Below, in pieces: positions 47,592 through 55,925 of a DNA stretch of 64,000 nucleotides. This DNA comes from Mesorhizobium sp. Z1-4 (GTDB lineage: Bacteria > Pseudomonadota > Alphaproteobacteria > Rhizobiales > Rhizobiaceae), in contig NZ_RCIO01000001.1 in the NCBI RefSeq assembly GCF_004000235.1, positions 1,302,400 to 1,366,399 on the forward strand, read 5' to 3'. Position 1 is the stretch's first letter. Every line of letters begins with the position of its first letter. The notes under the pieces are model-generated. The model saw only the letters and a list, made by a program, of their open reading frames with translations. It made no database searches and had not been told where the DNA came from. A program made the translations under genes and the position numbers.

Positions 47592-48214
47592 GCGACGCCA
47601 GATATGACGAGCTAGCTCGGGTGGCCGGACCCGTTTCACGTGAAACATTTTCGCGGTTGATCGCATTTCAGGCGACGTTCGAGAAATGGGCGGCGAGGAT
47701 CAATCTCGCGGCGCCATCCACGATTCCGGAGCTCTGGAACCGTCATATTCTGGATAGCGCCCAGCTTGTGCCGCTGGCGCCCAATGCCTTGCGGTTTGTG
47801 GATCTGGGGTCCGGCGGTGGGTTTCCGGGAGCCGTTCTGGCGGTGCTATTAGCCGACCGGGACGGGGCATCGATCACCCTGGTGGAAAGCAATCAGAAGA
47901 AGGTTTCTTTTCTGCGCAATGCGATTGCCGGCTCTCCGGGCCGCGTCGTAGCTAAGCGTATCGAGGAGTTTGCGGGCACCGGTGAGGACGCGGATATCGT
48001 GACTGCTCGCGCTCTGGCGCCGCTCAACAAGCTTCTTGGCCTCGCGGAGCCCTGGCTTTCGGCGGGTGCAACCGCGCTCTTTCACAAAGGGCGGGATTAC
48101 CGCCGCGAAATCGAAGAAAGCCGTGACGCCTGGCAATTCAGTCTGGTAGAACATCCCAGCGTGATCGATGCGGCAAGCGTGATCCTGGAAATTTCCGATC
48201 TCAAAAAGCGCTGA
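47588..48214 (+). CDS. rsmG: 16S rRNA (guanine-N7)-methyltransferase RsmG
   Basis: A 208-residue SAM-dependent methyltransferase for G527 of 16S rRNA. The SAM loop [12 protein letters not shown] and [12 protein letters not shown] are characteristic. Codons 16-20 (VSRET) are encoded by a parS palindrome, so the DNA has a second role. It overlaps mnmG by 4 bp and leads into parA-parB after 45 bp. Confidence 0.95.
   Translation: MSDARYDELARVAGPVSRETFSRLIAFQATFEKWAARINLAAPSTIPELWNRHILDSAQLVPLAPNALRFVDLGSGGGFPGAVLAVLLADRDGASITLVESNQKKVSFLRNAIAGSPGRVVAKRIEEFAGTGEDADIVTARALAPLNKLLGLAEPWLSAGATALFHKGRDYRREIEESRDAWQFSLVEHPSVIDAASVILEISDLKKR
47632..47647. other. parS site 3 (inside rsmG)
   Basis: CGTTTCACGTGAAACA, 15 of 16 matches to the parS consensus. 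It encodes Val-Ser-Arg-Glu-Thr of RsmG. Confidence 0.87.
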
Positions 48215-48259
48215 AGCGGCGATCGCTCTCGGAGTCACCATACGAGGCCGTCCCGAACC

Positions 48260-49048
48260 ATGAGTCCCCGCATTATCACCGTTGCGAACCAGAAGGGCGG
48301 CGTTGGCAAGACGACGACTGCGATCAATCTGGCGACGTCCCTCGCCGCGATTGGCGAAAAGGTTCTGGTCGTTGATCTCGACCCGCAAGGCAATGCCAGC
48401 ACCGGGCTCGGCATTGACCGTCAAGAGCGGCTGGTGTCCTCCTATGACGTTCTGACCGGCGAAGCGACCTTGGCTGACGCGGCGATGCCGACGGCGGTTC
48501 CGGGGCTGTCTCTGGTTCCTTCGACGCTCGATCTGCTCGGCATCGAGATGGAAATCGCAGCGGCGCCCGACCGGGTGCAACGGCTGCGCAAGGCGCTTCG
48601 CGACAATACGCGTCCGAGCCCTTACACCTATGTTCTTGTCGATTGCCCGCCTTCGCTGAATCTTCTCACCCTGAACGCCATGGCGGCGGCGGACTCGGTT
48701 CTGGTGCCACTGCAGTGCGAGTTTTTCGCGCTGGAAGGTCTGAGCCAGCTTCTGGCCACGGTCGAACAGGTGCGGGGGTCGATCAATCCCGACCTGGAGA
48801 TCCAGGGCATCGTCATGACCATGTATGACGGCCGCAACAATCTTGCGAACCAGGTGGTCGAAGACGTGCGCGACCATATGGGCGACAAGGTCTACGACAC
48901 GGTGATCCCGCGCAATGTGCGGGTTTCGGAGGCGCCGTCCTACGGCAAGCCCGTCATCCTTTACGATCTTAATTGCACCGGCAGCCAGGCTTATCTGCAG
49001 CTCGCTTCGGAAGTGATCCGGCGGGAACGGCATTTGCGCGCCGCCTGA
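48260..49048 (+). CDS. parA: Chromosome partitioning ATPase ParA
   Basis: A 262-residue Walker-type ATPase. The deviant Walker A KGGVGKTT is at residues 12-19, LVVDLDPQGNAST and VLVDCPPSL follow. It binds DNA without an HTH domain and moves ParB-parS complexes toward the new pole. It follows rsmG by 45 bp and precedes parB, and three parS sites lie 0.6-2.6 kb upstream. Confidence 0.97.
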   Translation: MSPRIITVANQKGGVGKTTTAINLATSLAAIGEKVLVVDLDPQGNASTGLGIDRQERLVSSYDVLTGEATLADAAMPTAVPGLSLVPSTLDLLGIEMEIAAAPDRVQRLRKALRDNTRPSPYTYVLVDCPPSLNLLTLNAMAAADSVLVPLQCEFFALEGLSQLLATVEQVRGSINPDLEIQGIVMTMYDGRNNLANQVVEDVRDHMGDKVYDTVIPRNVRVSEAPSYGKPVILYDLNCTGSQAYLQLASEVIRRERHLRAA

Positions 49049-49101
49049 GGCCTCCGGGCCGATATCGATTCGGTGGCGAAACGACAGAAATGGACAGCAG
49101 C

Positions 49102-49992
49102 ATGAATGAAGATCAGTCCAGAAGGCGTCTTGGCCGCGGCCTTGCCGCGCTGATCGGCGAAATGGACAAACCGGCTGAAAAGGCGGCGGAGCCCAAGGCG
49201 ACGGCAGACGGTCGTGTACCGATTGCCTTCATTGCGCCGAACCCGCGCAATCCGCGCCGTACATTTGCAGACGCGGATCTTGCCGATCTTGCTCAATCGA
49301 TCCGCGAACACGGCATCGTGCAGCCAGTGGTTGTGCGGCCAACGGCAGATGCCGAGCGCTATGAGATCATCGCCGGCGAGCGCCGCTGGCGGGCCGCGCA
49401 ACGCGCCGGCCTAACCGATGTCCCCGTTATCATCCGCGACGTCGACGACCGGGTGGCGCTCGAACTCGCGATCATCGAGAATGTGCAGCGCGCCGACCTC
49501 AACCCGGTGGAAGAGGCAAACGGCTATCAGCAACTCGTCGACGAGCACAATTACACTCAGGCCGATCTGGCACAGGTGATCGGCAAGAGCCGCAGCCATG
49601 TGGCGAATACGCTACGGCTTCTGAAACTGCCGACGGTCATTCAGGATCTGCTCGTCGACGGAACGCTTTCGGCGGGGCATGCACGCACACTGGTGACTGC
49701 GGAGGACCCCGCGGGTCTTGCCAAGCGCATCGTCGAAGAAGGGCTTTCGGTGCGTCAGGCGGAAGCCCTGGCGCAGGCACAGGAGGGCCGCGAGCCTCAG
49801 CATCAGCCGGAGAGCAAGAATGGTCATGCCGAGCAGGCCAAGGACGCCGACACGATCGCGCTCGAAAAGCTGCTCAGCGACGCTACCGGCCTCAAAGTTC
49901 ACGTGCAGCACAAGGCCAAGGGCGGCGAGCTTCGTATCGCTTACCGGACGCTCGAGCAGCTCGATGAGCTTTGCCGGCGGCTCAACCCCTAG
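49102..49992 (+). CDS. parB: Chromosome partitioning protein ParB
   Basis: A 296-residue ParB/Spo0J. The N-terminal GRGLAALIGE motif contacts ParA, the CTP-binding boxes are GERRW (92-96) and ENVQR (126-130), an HTH region is at about 154-176 (QADLAQVIGKSRSHVANTLR in parts), and a C-terminal dimerisation region is present. It loads at parS and spreads as a CTP-dependent clamp. I chose the ATG at 49102 (MNEDQSRRRLG), as other rhizobial ParBs begin with MNED. The ATG at 49090 is the alternative. Confidence 0.96.
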   Translation: MNEDQSRRRLGRGLAALIGEMDKPAEKAAEPKATADGRVPIAFIAPNPRNPRRTFADADLADLAQSIREHGIVQPVVVRPTADAERYEIIAGERRWRAAQRAGLTDVPVIIRDVDDRVALELAIIENVQRADLNPVEEANGYQQLVDEHNYTQADLAQVIGKSRSHVANTLRLLKLPTVIQDLLVDGTLSAGHARTLVTAEDPAGLAKRIVEEGLSVRQAEALAQAQEGREPQHQPESKNGHAEQAKDADTIALEKLLSDATGLKVHVQHKAKGGELRIAYRTLEQLDELCRRLNP

Positions 49993-50084
49993 GGTGTTTG
50001 CAGCCGTCTACTGTTCGCCAGTTATGGGAACAGGCGTCGTCGTTTAGCCGTACCTGCCACTAAGGCATTGTTTTCAAATAGCTA

Positions 50085-51125
50085 TTAACGACCGGCGCGC
50101 GCACCTGTAACGGCAGCGGCCAGCAAGGCCTGCCGCGTGGCCGCAACCGCCAGGTCCGGCCGTTGCCTGGTCTCAAGCACTGCGCTGTTGATGCGGTCGA
50201 GCGCACGGGCGCAGGCGTCGGCACTCCAGTTGGAAAGTGCGCGTTCCACCAGCCTGCGGCGGGCGAAGAAGACCGGCGGTCGCGCGGATGCGACCACTGC
50301 GGACGCCGGCTGCCGCTCACGATCCATCCTGTCGCGCATCATCTGAAGCAACTGGAACTGGCGCATCGCCGCTGAAAGCAGCAGAAATGGCTGGGTGCCG
50401 GCGCCGATCAGGCGCGAAAAGGCGGTATCGAAATCCGCCGGGCGCCCCGCCAGCACGGCATCGACCACATCGTCGAGCGAAAGACCCGCCGCGTCGCCGG
50501 CGGCTTCGCGCACGTCCTCCAGCTCGATACGCTCCTTGCCTTTGCAATAGAGAACCAGCTTTTCGATTTCGGCCCGCGAGGCCAGGCGATCGCCGCCGAG
50601 CCCGGCTTTCAGCACTTCCCGTGCCTCAGAGGTGATGCCGAGCCCGGCCTCGGACAATTGCTGCTCGATCAGACCATCGAGCGCGCGGGCATCGTCGGCA
50701 TAACAAGGCAGCGCCATGCCGGCCTTTGCGGCCTCGACCGCGGTTCGGAGCGCCGCGTTTTTGCGCAGTTCGCCGGCCTCAATGAGGAGAAGCGCGTCTG
50801 CCGGCGGATCGGCCACGATCGACGAAACCGCGTCGGCCAGGGGTTTGTCGCCGCCGGCACCGGTCACCCAGACCAGCCGCCGGTCGGCAAACATCGGCAC
50901 GGTTCGCATCTCGTCGACCAGCCGACCCGGATCGTCGGCCAGACCGGCGGCGTCCATGCGCACCACGGTAAATGCATCATCCAGCGGCAGGCCGGTTGAG
51001 GCGGCGAAGCGCTTGGCGCGCTCGGAAACAAGGCCGCGGTCCGGGCCGTAGACGAGGATGATGCGAGCCTCGGCGTGCGGCTTGACCAGCCAGCCGTCGA
51101 CCTCATGGGCTTTTTTCTGTGCCAT
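50085..51125 (-). CDS. holA: DNA polymerase III delta subunit
   Basis: A 346-residue clamp-loader subunit. The N-terminal fold (LVYGPDRGLVSERAKRF) and the central DVVDAVLAGRPADFDTAF..LIGAGTQPFLLLSAAMRQFQLL region, quoted in parts, match HolA. It is on the opposite strand to parB and converges with it across 92 bp. In many Proteobacteria holA follows lptE and leuS, and neither is present on this side. Confidence 0.93.
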   Translation of the reverse strand: MAQKKAHEVDGWLVKPHAEARIILVYGPDRGLVSERAKRFAASTGLPLDDAFTVVRMDAAGLADDPGRLVDEMRTVPMFADRRLVWVTGAGGDKPLADAVSSIVADPPADALLLIEAGELRKNAALRTAVEAAKAGMALPCYADDARALDGLIEQQLSEAGLGITSEAREVLKAGLGGDRLASRAEIEKLVLYCKGKERIELEDVREAAGDAAGLSLDDVVDAVLAGRPADFDTAFSRLIGAGTQPFLLLSAAMRQFQLLQMMRDRMDRERQPASAVVASARPPVFFARRRLVERALSNWSADACARALDRINSAVLETRQRPDLAVAATRQALLAAAVTGARAGR

Positions 51126-51236
51126 TTTCCGTGGCTAGCACAGCGCTCGCAAAATGCGAATCGGAAAGCGCACGGATATCCGACGCAACGCGCCTGCGCG
51201 CGCGACGTGAAGGAACCGGAATGGATATGGGGAAAC

Positions 51237-51311
51237 TGGAGCGGGCGAAGGGATTCGAACCCTCGACCCCAACCTTGGCAAGGTTGTGCTCTACCCCTGA
51301 GCTACACCCGC
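51237..51311 (-). tRNA. tRNA-Gly (anticodon GCC)
   Basis: The minus strand reads a complete cloverleaf. The acceptor stem is GCGGGTG / CGCCCGC, the D loop contains AGCTCAGGGGTAGAGC, the anticodon arm is ACCTTGCCAAGGT with anticodon GCC, and the T arm is GAGGGTTCGAATCCC(T). The discriminator U and the 3' CCA are encoded. It is 110 bp from holA and divergent from the prolyl-tRNA editing gene. Confidence 0.97.
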
Positions 51312-51339
51312 TCGCACGGCGCCTGGCCGCAAGACGCGC

Positions 51340-51368
51340 TATATGACCGAACTCCATCGCGATTGCAA
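51340..51368 (-). promoter_or_regulatory. Candidate promoter of tRNA-Gly
   Basis: On the minus strand TTGCAA, 17 bp, then CATATA, placing the start about 20 nt before the tRNA. The hexamers match sigma-70 only moderately. Confidence 0.4.
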
Positions 51369-51514
51369 CAGGAAATCAGGGCCGGGACGGCCGAATGCGA
51401 TCGCTGCCGCCGGACGCCGGTTTTGCGCCTGTTCGGCGATGGGCTTGTGGCCGCCGCGGCCTTTGCCGTACACAGCCGCAACGGTTATGCGCAGGACAGG
51501 GGGCAGCGGAACAG

Positions 51515-52012
51515 ATGGCATTGAACCGCGACGATCTTCTCGATTATCTGGCCGGCCTCGGTATCGAGACAAAAACCTACGATCATCCGCCACTGTTCAC
51601 CGTCAGGCAGTCGGAGGCGCTGCGCGGCGACATACCGGGCGGGCATACCAAGAACCTGTTCCTGAAGGACAAGAAAGGCAGCTATTTCCTGCTCACAGTG
51701 GGCGAGCACGCCGAGATTGATCTCAAGACGGTGCATACAAAGATCGGCGCGTCCGGCCGGGTTTCTTTCGGCAAGGCGGAAAAGCTTGAGGAGCTGCTCG
51801 GCGTGGTGCCCGGCGCGGTGACCATATTCGGGCTGGTCAACGACAAAGCCGGTCAGGTGAAAGCATTTCTCGACGCCGGCCTGATGGAGCACGATGTGAT
51901 CAATGCGCACCCGCTGACAAATGAGGCGACGACCGCGATCGGCCGCGATGACCTTGTGCGCTTCATCGAGGCCACCGGACATGAGGCGGCCGTCTTGAAA
52001 CTCTCTGAGTGA
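51515..52012 (+). CDS. Prolyl-tRNA editing (YbaK/ProX-type) domain protein
   Basis: A 165-residue stand-alone aminoacyl-tRNA deacylase of the INS-domain superfamily. HTKNLFLKDKKGSYFLL, the Lys in SFGKAEKLEELLGV and GAVTIFGLVND are the conserved core, closest to the ProX/PrdX group that removes alanine from tRNA-Pro. The true substrate is uncertain. The ATG at 51515 has GCGGAA about 4 nt upstream. It lies 200 bp from tRNA-Gly, which is probably coincidental. Confidence 0.87.
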   Translation: MALNRDDLLDYLAGLGIETKTYDHPPLFTVRQSEALRGDIPGGHTKNLFLKDKKGSYFLLTVGEHAEIDLKTVHTKIGASGRVSFGKAEKLEELLGVVPGAVTIFGLVNDKAGQVKAFLDAGLMEHDVINAHPLTNEATTAIGRDDLVRFIEATGHEAAVLKLSE

Positions 52013-52088
52013 TTGCCACATTTGCGGCACACGATGATAAGGTGCCGCCTGATTCAGGCCCGGCCAACGAACCCGACAGGAATGCAGG

Positions 52089-53045
52089 ATGAGCGACGCT
52101 GATTACAACAATGGCACGAAGCCGGGTCTGGTCGGGGATTTCGGCCATGCCGGCGGCATGCAGGCAGCTGCGCAGGACGGCTACATCAAGGACACGACAA
52201 CGGCCGGATTCCAGGACGACGTCATTCAGGAATCTCGCAATCAGCCGGTGCTGGTGGATTTCTGGGCGCCCTGGTGCGGCCCGTGCAAGCAGCTCACGCC
52301 GGTGCTTGAAAAAGCGGTCAACGAGGCCGGCGGCACGGTCAAGCTTGTGAAGATGAATATCGACGACCACCCGTCCATCCCGGGGCAGCTCGGCATTCAG
52401 TCGATCCCGGCCGTCATTGCATTCAGGGACGGACAGCCGATCGATGGTTTCATGGGCGCGGTACCCGAGAGCCAGGTCAAGGAGTTCATCGGCCGGCTGG
52501 GCGGCGGCAAACAGGCGCCGAAGACAGAAGAGGCGCTGGCGGCCGCAGCCGAAGCGCGCGCAGCCGGCGACCAGCAGATGGCCGCCCGCATCTATGCCAT
52601 GGTGCTTGAAGGCGAGCCCGACAATGCCGATGCGCTCGGGGGCATGGCCGAAATGCTGCTCGATGCCGGCGATCTGGATGCCGCGAAAGGTGTGCTCGAC
52701 AAGGCACCGGAAGACAAGGCGGATGCACCGGCGATAGCGGCCGTGAGGGCGCGTATCCAGCTTGCCGAACAGGCGGCGTCGCTTGGTGATCCGGCGGAGC
52801 TGGAGCGCCGCCTTGCAGAAAATCCGAAGGACCATCAGGCCCGTTTCGATCTGGCCATGATCCAGAATGTGCTAGGCGACCGCGTGGCGGCAGCCGACAA
52901 TCTGCTTCACATCGTGAAGGCCGACCGGAGCTGGAACGATGATGGCGCGCGGGCGCAGCTCCTGACCTTCTTCGAGGCCTGGGGGCCGACCGACGAGGCA
53001 ACGCTGCAGGCAAGGCGCAAGCTCTCGTCGCTGCTGTTTTCGTAA
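52089..53045 (+). CDS. cnoX: Thioredoxin-TPR chaperedoxin (CnoX/YbbN family)
   Basis: A 318-residue protein. The thioredoxin domain is at about 30-145 with the redox site WCGPC (Cys63 and Cys66), and TPR-like repeats follow from about 155. YbbN of E. coli has SXXC and is redox-inactive, whereas alphaproteobacterial members keep CXXC and have both reductase and chaperone activity. It has a good position before a LON-domain gene, with 83 bp between them. Confidence 0.9.
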   Translation: MSDADYNNGTKPGLVGDFGHAGGMQAAAQDGYIKDTTTAGFQDDVIQESRNQPVLVDFWAPWCGPCKQLTPVLEKAVNEAGGTVKLVKMNIDDHPSIPGQLGIQSIPAVIAFRDGQPIDGFMGAVPESQVKEFIGRLGGGKQAPKTEEALAAAAEARAAGDQQMAARIYAMVLEGEPDNADALGGMAEMLLDAGDLDAAKGVLDKAPEDKADAPAIAAVRARIQLAEQAASLGDPAELERRLAENPKDHQARFDLAMIQNVLGDRVAAADNLLHIVKADRSWNDDGARAQLLTFFEAWGPTDEATLQARRKLSSLLFS

Positions 53046-53128
53046 AGATGCCGCGACGGCCTTGTGTTTGCCGCCGCGCGCGCCAGATAAGAAGCTCCGG
53101 CACCCAATGACGCAAACGGAGATGCAAG

Positions 53129-53800
53129 TTGCGCGCGGGTAATGCCCGATATCTGAAAGAGAGCGATCTGCCGGCTGCCGTTCCGGTTTTTCCGCTCGCC
53201 GCGGCACTGCTTTTGCCGGGCGGCCGCATGCCGCTCAACATTTTCGAGCCGCGCTATCTTTCGATGGTCGACGATACGATCAGCGGCAAAAGGCTGATCG
53301 GCATGATTCAACCGGCGCTCGGCGGCGCGCTGAAAGCCGATGGCGAGCCCGATCTTTGCGAGGTCGGCTGCCTCGGACGGGTGACCGCGTTCTCAGAATC
53401 CGGCGACGGCCGGTATCTGATCACCTTGCAGGGCGTGTGCCGGTTCCGGATCGAGAAGGAGCTTGCCGCGCGCACGCCCTACCGGCAATGCCGCATTCTG
53501 CCGTTCCTGTCCGATCTCGATGCCGATGCCGGGGCAGAGGACGTCGACCGCAAGGCGCTTCTAAAGGCATTTCGGGCCTATCTGGACGCCTATTCGCTGG
53601 AGGCCGACTGGGAGAGTGTGAGCCGGGCCGAAAATGCGACGCTGGTCAATGCGCTGTCGATGATGGCACCTTATGGGCCGGCTGAAAAACAGGCGCTGCT
53701 GGAAGCGCCCGACTTCAAGTCCCGGGCTGAGACGCTGATTGCAATCACTGAAATGGCGATCGCCCGCGACGGCGACGATGAAGGACCGCGATTGCAATGA
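53129..53800 (+). CDS. LON substrate-binding (PUA-like) domain protein
   Basis: A 223-residue protein with only the N-terminal LON domain ([30 protein letters not shown], in parts, and the following beta strands). There is no ATPase or protease domain. The TTG start has GGAG 8 nt upstream. It overlaps the Trm112-like gene by 4 bp. The role is unknown; such proteins are proposed to bind unfolded proteins or small ligands. Confidence 0.88.
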   Translation: MRAGNARYLKESDLPAAVPVFPLAAALLLPGGRMPLNIFEPRYLSMVDDTISGKRLIGMIQPALGGALKADGEPDLCEVGCLGRVTAFSESGDGRYLITLQGVCRFRIEKELAARTPYRQCRILPFLSDLDADAGAEDVDRKALLKAFRAYLDAYSLEADWESVSRAENATLVNALSMMAPYGPAEKQALLEAPDFKSRAETLIAITEMAIARDGDDEGPRLQ

Positions 53801-53997
53801 GCGATGCCTCCCGCAAATCCGATATCGATCCCAAGCTGCTTGAGCTGCTTGCCTGTCCGCTGATCAAGGGGCCGCTCACATGGGACGCCAAGAAGAGCGA
53901 GCTTGTATCGAAGGCGGCGCGGCTGGCCTACCCTGTGCGCGACGGCATTCCGATCATGCTGCCATCGGAAGCGCGGCAGCTCGGCGACGACGAGTAG
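53797..53997 (+). CDS. Trm112 family protein
   Basis: A 66-residue zinc-ribbon-like protein of the Trm112/YcaR type. [14 protein letters not shown] and [16 protein letters not shown] are the family signatures. Only one cysteine is left of the usual four, so metal binding is doubtful. Bacterial members are proposed to activate methyltransferases. It overlaps the LON gene by 4 bp (ATGA). Confidence 0.9.
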   Translation: MSDASRKSDIDPKLLELLACPLIKGPLTWDAKKSELVSKAARLAYPVRDGIPIMLPSEARQLGDDE

Positions 53998-54048
53998 CCG
54001 ATTTGCCCAGCTGCGCTACAAAGACCAACCAACCATCAGATCAGATCC

Positions 54049-54255
54049 ATGAAACTCTACCGTTTTCTCACCGGACCCGATGATTCATCCTTCTGCCACA
54101 AGGTGACCGCGGCCCTGAACCGCGGTTGGCAGCTGCACGGCTCGCCGACCTATTCTTTCGATTCCTTGAACGGGACGATGCGCTGCGGCCAGGCGGTGGT
54201 CAAGGAAGTCACGGGCAAGGAGTACGACCCCGACATGAAGCTCGGCGAGCAATAG
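54049..54255 (+). CDS. DUF1737 domain protein
   Basis: A 68-residue protein with KVTAALNRGWQLHGSPTYSFD, which is typical of DUF1737. No catalytic residues are evident. It lies 51 bp after the Trm112-like gene and converges with a metalloprotease gene. Function unknown. Confidence 0.85.
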   Translation: MKLYRFLTGPDDSSFCHKVTAALNRGWQLHGSPTYSFDSLNGTMRCGQAVVKEVTGKEYDPDMKLGEQ

Positions 54256-54329
54256 GGCCGAAAGCCTTCGTCTTTCGCCGGGTCGTTGGTCCGCTTCCCA
54301 AATCCGGACAGAAAACCGGAGGAATTGTT

Positions 54330-54752
54330 TTACTCGGCCGCGGCTTCGATATTGGTCATGTCATCATCCGACAGGCCAAAATGGTGGCCGACTTCATGGA
54401 TCAGTACGTGGGTGATGATGTCGCCCAGCGTTTCCTCGTTCTCGGCCCAATAATCGAGAATGGCGCGGCGGTAGAGCGTGATGCGGTTCGGCCCCTCGCC
54501 GGTCTGCGGGTTCCATCGCTCGGCAATGCCGCGTCCCTCGAACAGGCCGAGCAAGTCGAACGGCGTTTCCAGCGCCAGGTCGTCCATGATCTCCTCGGTC
54601 GGAAAATCAGCGATCTGAATGACGATCTCGCCGGTGAGCTCGCGGAAGGTGCCGGGCAGGTTGGCGTAAGCCTCGAGCGCCATCAGCTCCATCTCGTCCA
54701 TTGTCGGCGACATTTGGCTGTGCCAGGCGCGGGTTTGATAAATGCGTGCCAT
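54330..54752 (-). CDS. Zincin-like minimal metalloprotease
   Basis: A 140-residue protein with HEVGHHFGLSD at 119-129. This is a complete HEXXH motif with a downstream Asp, as in the Zincin_1/MpmA-type minimal metalloproteases. The Asp- and Glu-rich N-terminal half includes the conserved PFDLLGLFEG. I chose the ATG at 54752, with AGGA 6-7 nt upstream. It is divergent from imuA across 198 bp which contain the LexA box. Confidence 0.82.
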   Translation of the reverse strand: MARIYQTRAWHSQMSPTMDEMELMALEAYANLPGTFRELTGEIVIQIADFPTEEIMDDLALETPFDLLGLFEGRGIAERWNPQTGEGPNRITLYRRAILDYWAENEETLGDIITHVLIHEVGHHFGLSDDDMTNIEAAAE

Positions 54753-54910
54753 TTGGTGTCCTTCCTGCGCCATATAGACGGTTGTTGCACCGGTTTCGAG
54801 AGGACCCGAGGGCATTTCCTCCACGGCTGAATCGCGATGCCGTGATGCGAAGAGGAAAAAATTCTTGTCGGCGTGTGCTTGACTCTTATTCTCCGCTCTG
54901 GAATCCATAA

Positions 54911-54925
54911 GAACATAACATGAAC
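54911..54925. promoter_or_regulatory. LexA box of the imuA-imuB-dnaE2 operon
   Basis: GAACATAACATGAAC is a perfect match to the alphaproteobacterial SOS box GAAC-N7-GAAC, 26 bp before the imuA start. This is the established promoter element of this mutagenesis cassette. Confidence 0.92.
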
Positions 54926-54950
54926 AACCGAAGCTGTCGGGGTGACCGTC

Positions 54951-55925
54951 ATGGCGCAGCAGGCTGTGGCGCAGGAAAGGCTTTGTGCCTTGCGCCAGGA
55001 CATTGCCAGAATAGAGGGCCGGCCCGCCGAAAGGCTTGAGCCGCCGGATGCGGATGTCACCGTGCTACGGCGCGGCGGCACGGCGACCCGTGGCGAAGAC
55101 CTGATTGTAACCGGTGTGGAGATGTTCGATGGCGCACTTGGCGGCGGCGTGCCGAAGGGCGCACTGAGTGAAATTCACGGCAAAGAGACGCGCGATGCAG
55201 GGGCAGCTGCCGGTTTTGCACTGGCGCTTTGCGCATTGGCCATGAGGCGGCAGGCGGAACCACACGCGCTCCTTTGGATCGGTACGGCGGAGATTTTTCA
55301 CGAGGCGGGACTACCTTACGCCGGCGGCCTGGAGCAGGTTTTCGGGCTTTCACCCGAGAGCCTGCTTTTTGCCGCCCCGCCCAAACTTACCGATGCGTTG
55401 TGGATCGCCGAGGAGGCGACGCGCCTTGGCGCACTTGGCGCGATCATCGTTGAGTTGCGCGGCAATCCGGACAAGCTCGACCTCACGGCAACGCGGCGGC
55501 TGCATCACCGCGCCGCGGCAGCTGGCCGGCCGGTGTTTCTTCTGCGTCAGGCGGCGTTTTCCGAACCGACCGCCGCGCCGCTCAGGCTGGTCGTTTCACC
55601 CGCGCCCGCCACCAGGCGGGAAACACTCGACGGGCCACTTGAAGGAACGATCGGCAATCCCGTTTTCTCGGTTTCACCCGAGAAGAACCGCACCGCCCGC
55701 CAGGGCCAATTTCTGCTGGAATGGAACCGTCATGACCTCGCTTTTCAGCAACAGCGGACGGCGCATACTCGCCGTCTGGTTTCCCTATCTCGGCCCGGAA
55801 CGGGTCTGGCGCCAGCGCCTGGGGCGGTCGTGGCGCTCGACAAAGCCGCGCAATACGCCGCCGCTGGTGGTGAGCCGGCACGAGAACAACACGCAGCGCA
55901 TCTCGGCGCTCGACGAACGGGCTGA
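54951..55925 (+). CDS. imuA: SOS mutagenesis protein ImuA
   Basis: A 324-residue RecA-like or SulA-like protein of the imuABC cassette. It has LPKGALSEIHG (as GGVPKGALSEIHG) in place of a P loop, and the ordered fold ends about residue 262 (FLLEWNRHDLAF). The rest is a low-complexity Ala/Gly/Arg tail. That tail overlaps imuB by 194 bp in another frame. I chose the ATG at 54951, with GGGGTG 7 nt upstream, over the GTG at 54942. It interacts with ImuB for lesion bypass. Confidence 0.9.
   Translation: MAQQAVAQERLCALRQDIARIEGRPAERLEPPDADVTVLRRGGTATRGEDLIVTGVEMFDGALGGGVPKGALSEIHGKETRDAGAAAGFALALCALAMRRQAEPHALLWIGTAEIFHEAGLPYAGGLEQVFGLSPESLLFAAPPKLTDALWIAEEATRLGALGAIIVELRGNPDKLDLTATRRLHHRAAAAGRPVFLLRQAAFSEPTAAPLRLVVSPAPATRRETLDGPLEGTIGNPVFSVSPEKNRTARQGQFLLEWNRHDLAFQQQRTAHTRRLVSLSRPGTGLAPAPGAVVALDKAAQYAAAGGEPAREQHAAHLGARRTG

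Noticed and set aside
49889-49904. parS-like TTCACGTG inside parB
   Set aside because: Only about 11 of 16 positions match, and the second half-site is lost.
52033-52058. Hairpin GCGGCAC / GTGCCGC between the prolyl-tRNA editing gene and cnoX
   Set aside because: Only seven base pairs with a long loop and no T run. Too weak to call a terminator.
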